Positions 37,501-43,400 of a DNA stretch of 64,000 nt are shown here, piece after piece (positions within the stretch are counted from its first letter, which is position 1; each line of letters starts with the position of its first letter). The notes below the pieces were generated by a model, which had not been told where the DNA came from, did no database searches, and was given only the letters and a program-made list of their open reading frames with translations. This stretch comes from Druceiella hillmani (lineage: Eukaryota > Arthropoda > Insecta > Lepidoptera > Hepialidae), in assembly GCA_039881145.1 (NCBI GenBank), contig JAYKKI010000077.1, forward strand, positions 5,154,501 through 5,218,500. Direction: 5' to 3'. The translations under genes and the position numbers were made by a program.

Positions 37501-40405
37501 CACTGACTGTCTCATTTTAGTATTTTTCCCGGTAATTTAAGGCTCTATCAGTTGTAATAAAAATTCCAACGATTCTTTATCCATCCACAAGTAATTGTAC
37601 AGGTCTCCTGGTCCATCAATTTCTAATTATTTAAGTAAAGTGACATGGCTATACTTATTGCTTTTTATAAACCGTTCTTTGTATCAAATTCTTTTCTTTT
37701 TCTTTTAAAAGAAAGATATTAATGCAGCATCAGAAACTATCACAATTTTTCTCCGTTTCATTGTCATTGTAATGTGTACGCGTCGTGTAGCCGGTCAAAC
37801 ACAAACTGATGAGTCCGTGTAGTGTATTGCGGCGACAGATATGCCCGAACGAACTGCCCGCGAGCATGTCCGTCTAGTGAATGCCCCGCTTAATATAATG
37901 AGACTACTTTTTAATCAATTCAAGACTGATGTAAGGAACACCTTATCAAGAAGGTATATTATAAGATAGAAGATTACGTAAATGATAACGGGGAATATTG
38001 ATCGCTCGCTCGCTTATACAATTATCCTGTTGTGTCACAAAGAATTTTAATTTAATATGTTATAATTCAAGGCCTTCACCTATCATCTAGCCAATGTAGG
38101 TGGATGCGCCATTCTTACCATAATAGGATAATAATTTGTCTTCACATTGTTTTCTTTTTTAATTTTTCTTTCTTTTACTTCTTTCCTTCTTTTTCTTTAT
38201 TGTTTTTGTTTTTCTTTATTCTTATTGAAAATAACTTTGTGGTATTTTGGATGCTGTACCTTACGGGCTAATGTTTGTATGATTGAAATTTTGTAACTAC
38301 TTGGCGATTTTAATGATTTCAAGTGTCCATAATTTTCCTAAGAAATTAAGATATTTTTGATTTGATTTGATTGCATTCATAACAAAAAAATTTCAAAATA
38401 TCATTGGTGCCTAACTGCACTTATCATATTAAAACACAGATCCAAACCTATTATTACAGTTAATTTAATTATACCGCTTTTTATTGTTATTGCTTTTTGA
38501 GCAGATGGGAAAACAAGCGACACAAGTCCAACTAGCACCGCACCTCAGCGCACATTGTAGATGTAAAAAAATAATCGATTATTAAAAAAACGATTATTTT
38601 TTTATGGAAAATCGATTTTTAACAATAAATTTATGTATACAAAATAAAATCGATTAAACAAAAATCGTATTTTTCCCTATCGATTTTTAATTAACAGCAC
38701 TAACGTTATTTATTTACGCAGTCCAGTTCCAGTTACCGTTCCTTGCTGATATGAACAGATATGATGTTGTAGATTTAATTTAATTAATAAAGCTGTGTGT
38801 GAATTTGATTTACCAAGAAGAGAAAAGAAATAAGAACACAAAGGGAAGGGAAGATAGATTTTTAAATATATTGTAATTTAAAACAAAATAATGGACTTTT
38901 AGGGAAAAATACATTATTTTTATAAGTTTAATCGATTATTTTGAAATCGATTTTAACATAAAACCAAATAATCCTTTTTTAAATAATCGATTTTTTATAT
39001 TAAATGTCACACCCCAAGCACACTGTCGGTTGCATGCGAGTAAAAGAGAAGCAATCGACACCGCAAAAGGCTTCTTCAAATTCGAGAGACATAATGTGTT
39101 TTATTTTTTTCATTAGAATCCTATTAACTTTACTGAAAATAAAAAAAAAACAACCAAGATTTTAAATAAGGCGTGAACAGTTAGTATTTTTAATTCTGTT
39201 AATAAAGTTTAAACAGAGATAATTTGCTTGAAATATGAGTTATGGGATGTTTTTGGATTTCTTTTCAATCAGAAAAAAATATTTATGTTCTGTTTTGGAA
39301 ACAACCAGGAATATTGTCAAAAATTATATATATTTTTTCGTGACCAAACATTTAGTAATTTTTGCTAAATTTTTTTTAAACAACCGCAATTTAATGTTGT
39401 CAGCACGTTAATTTATAATCGCTTATGGTGTTATGAATTAGAAATGAAGGATTTATTATTTTAAACTTATAATATTAACAACGGGAACCGATTATTTCAT
39501 ATCTCTATTAAATCCTAAGTCGGGCACAGAGTAAAACGTAGAATAATTGGAGAGAATGGAGATGAGAGCAGGTAGGATCGTTCGGGCGATGCGCTGGGGG
39601 AGGGAGAGACCACGTTTCATCCGCGCATTCCGCACTTATTGCGCATTCCAAGCGCCCCCACAGAGCGCCCTCCGGACCGAATATTACGTACGGATCATCG
39701 GCTCCGTTGCCTAGTTCACGAAATGAATAAACTAATTTGCAATTTCTTATGTATTAATGAGCCCTTTAATAACCAATTAATTCAACGTCGCCAGTAGAAT
39801 AAATTATTTTTAAACCGCCAAAATGAATATACATATTGGGATTTCCAGATTACTCTAATTATTTAGAAATTATTACAATGAAATATTAATAAAACACATT
39901 CACACTACAAATTACATATGGAAAAGAAATTCCACACTTTAAAAGTTTATTTCGATTAGTTACGCACAAAAATACAATTTAGAGAGTGAACGCAGCTATT
40001 TAGCAATAACCTTAGCATAGAGTAGTAGCGTAATGTTGACTGAATTAGCAATATGGTTTGTTAAGTACCGAATTTACTTTTTATTTCATAGTTTACTGAA
40101 TCTACTTAGTAATGATGAAGTTTAATATCTTCGTAGTGTCTCCCGTGTTTTACAAGAAATTGATACAGTTCTACCAGCTCTCACAATCTATGTGCAAAGT
40201 TATCCTTTTAGAAAAAAATAGCAAACCATATAAGAGTACATACAAGTAAAAAAATATTTAATCACATCTTAAAGGTTTATATAAATATATATACAAAATG
40301 CAAAATATTACCGTTCCTATAAAATTTAAAAATAATTAATCTGAGGTGTGTATGGGTAAAAACACGTTAGCGATGGCATAAGGGATGACGTAATATTATA
40401 AAGGG

Positions 40406-40477
<72 letters not shown>

Positions 40478-43400
40478 TAATGTTAAAAATTACAAAAATA
40501 TAAGTCATGCATTACATAGATTATGGAATTCATCTGATATATTTTTTAACCGAGAAGTTTGGGCTACGAAATTGATAGTAAACACAGACAGACGGAGCTA
40601 AAACTGAAAACGCTACCATCTAGCCATACAAATTTTCAACAAATTGCTTCGTTCGTGACTAAGACTTTATACTTTTACGTATGTCTTCAATTATACTAGG
40701 AGAATTTATTTCTGTAGGATCAATTACAACAAAAATAAAAAGGTTAATTTTATGAAAAACTATAGAGATAAAGTAATACTTTTCAGAATAAGTAAAAACA
40801 AAAATTAGCGCCTTCAAAAAATGACAAGAAGAATGAGATAACCATAAAAAAAAATTGGTTTATATATTAACACGGTTATGTTAAACAAAGGGAGTCGGGT
40901 GCAATTACAGGGAAGTTGAAATTAGAAATTATGGGAAAAACCTCTACAGATTTTATAATTCTAAGTTTTCACGAATTAGTCTGTATAAATAATAAACGGC
41001 AACATCATAATTCAATCGAAGCAATAACTGATGGCTTAAAAATAAGTTAAATATTGCGCCATTAACATGTAAAAATTAAAAATACGCTTATAAAGGTAAT
41101 TGGATAAAAATGGTAGGTGATAGAAGATTTTTTACCGCGTCTGCGTTTTTGTTGACTTTTCAAGTAAATAATTTTCCAAAACTTAATTCTTATCTTTATT
41201 TTTATGTATGTCTTTTTTTTCTTTTTGATACAAGTAAATACTATATGATACAAGTAAATATTATTTGATACAAGTAAATACTCTGCAATTTCATTAATGT
41301 ATGTATTATGCTTCCGATACTAGCTACCGATATCGAACAATGAGTATAAGTATTAATAACATTGTGACATCGAATTGTCACTAATCACATTTCTCTCTTG
41401 ACGTTTTGATAAAGAGAAAATATTTTGTTCTTTTTGAAATAATGTAATTATTTATGTCCGTCGCATGAAATATATGGATGTTTTTTCCAGAATTTGTCTT
41501 CTGAAAAAAATATCCCCTAATTTGTCTAACTAATTCGGGAACCATGCAAGTAAAACAAAAACTTGAAATGAGGGTAAAGAGTAATTGCTTATATGTTCCA
41601 TAATTATCCATGACTACAGTATAATTGGGCATTCTCCTTTGTTACGAGTGAATACGCCGATAGGTTTTTAAAAATTAAATATATTTTTACAAAGTTAAAT
41701 ATAAAAATTAAATATTGGAATAATTATTAAAGCATTAACTCATCATTTCCGTTATACTGTTTTATACGATACAAACTATTGCATATTGAGGGATCTATAA
41801 AAAATATAAAGGAAAGTCTTGTTTTGTAGGTGCCTATCCTTTTATATAATACATTACACCGTATTTAGATATTATAATTAATTATGGTACATTACAATAT
41901 TTATAATACGAAGACTTCACATGAAAAAATGACATTACAGCAACCAAATGATCATTTATTTATCACTAGAGGCACTAACGATATTTTACATCGTCACTCT
42001 TTTCTTGCAAAAATAGAACTTCAGTTGTGGAAGGTGCACTATCTTCATGAACCCACGGTTCATGAACTTATACCACAACCGACAGATTGAAATCTAAATT
42101 GGTAGAAAATTGTGATTCAAGAAAGTAGTACGTAATCTTATAGCATAGTTATAATAAAGTATTCAAACCTGGCGCGTAGTATCTCGACCGACATGTTCTG
42201 CCCGCGATACTGGGGCAGCACGATGAGACCGAGGGCGGTGAGGTAGCGGTCCACGCCGTACTTACTGAACATGTCCACCGACTTGGCGACCAGCTCCACC
42301 GCGCCGAAGCATACGCGCCAGACATCGTCATCTGTCTATGACCGAACCGGAATATGTCACATTTTTGTAAAGAGGCTTACACATTTGGCTACATGAATAT
42401 AAAAAATGCAGTAGTATTGTATGCAGCCTTGTCTGCTAACAAGCTGAAACTTGTGGAGATTTCAATAGTACATAAGTTGTAGATATATTTATTCGTTAAT
42501 AATTAATTAACATAAGAAAAAAGACATAATAAGTAATTCTTTATTTCGTCGCATCTCTGAGAGAATCATTAGCACAATTATAAAGTACTGATGCCTAAAC
42601 TCGTGTCAGTACTAGGTTCGAATCTCAAAATAAATCTTTTAATTTCTTTATTTTAGATTGAAATAAAACAAAAAAATTTAGTCTTCATTTTGATCTTAAA
42701 CCTAACTAAGAACAATAACAATTCTACAATATTTTCAAAGTAAATTGTCGGATGTAAGTAGCCGTATGTGAACTTGAAAATGTAAAATTAATTAACGTAA
42801 TTGGATTTTATAATTATGAAATATATTTACAAACTCTTCGTCCGCTTACAATAGAATTAGGTTAAATAATAGTGAAAGAACGCCATAATTTCTAGCCTGA
42901 TACATTTATGTCACGTCTCACCTCATTCACCTAAATACATGCCCTTGGTTTTTATTATTTTTTCATTTAAATTCCTTTTTTATTCACCTTACACATTTTC
43001 CAATTATAGTTTTTTGTAAATTTCTAGTACGTATTTTGTTCAAAATAATCGGATCATTTTACCCACTGTTCTCCCAAGTTTGTCCTAAAAATTTCATCTG
43101 AATGTATACCATCGTCGGTGGCAAATAAAGCACATTTACTTATATTTACAATTTCAAAAAATTCAATATACCAGTTCAGAACGACTAAAAATCGCTTCGT
43201 ACGAAGTTTAGAAGCAATCGGTGACGGTACGAGTGTTTAAAAGTTGGCATTTCTTATTGACTTTTGATTGCACTACTAAATTATGTAAAACGATCTATCA
43301 CTAATTCTTGATTAAGAAATTTATTGAAAACAACCTCAAATTTTTCGTCCGCGTCCTCCTTAAGCGCGACAGCGGTGATATTGATTCCCACTATCTTGGG

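Larger units (their letters stand above)
36950..37890 (-). mobile_element. PIF/Harbinger derivative nested in LINE
   Basis: The right end, reversed, reads AGCGGGGCATTCACTAGACG. The left end reads AGCAGGGCATTCATTAGACG, and a second, closer copy of the terminus starts at 37042. The flanks are TAA at 36947-36949 and TAA at 37891-37893, the 3-bp TWA-type duplication of PIF/Harbinger. A fragment of Harbinger transposase lies inside on the minus strand. LINE coding sequence stops at the left end and resumes after the right end, confirming an insertion of about 941 bp. Confidence 0.82.
34110..38376 (+). mobile_element. Older LINE relic, CR1/L2/Kiri-like, interrupted by Harbinger element
   Basis: In order: a coiled-coil-type ORF1 region (34110-34790), an esterase-like domain region (about 34960-35670, rearranged), the start of an endonuclease (LNIVHQNSQG), a fragmentary reverse transcriptase (35880-36560) and the C-terminal domain (36630-36950). 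A PIF/Harbinger derivative interrupts the element at 36950-37890. The LINE resumes afterwards, encoding FKTDVRNTL, and ends near 38358-38373 with a TGATTTGATTTGATT tail. Many stops and frameshifts and an internal deletion of most of the endonuclease show that it is older than the LINE at 27.3-33.1 kb. Clade assignment rests on the esterase-like segment and tail and is tentative. Confidence 0.75.

Noticed and set aside
36950..37893. Interpretation of the nested element as piggyBac because of TTAA next to its ends
   Set aside because: The outer duplication reads as TAA, and the internal protein fragment is clearly Harbinger-like.
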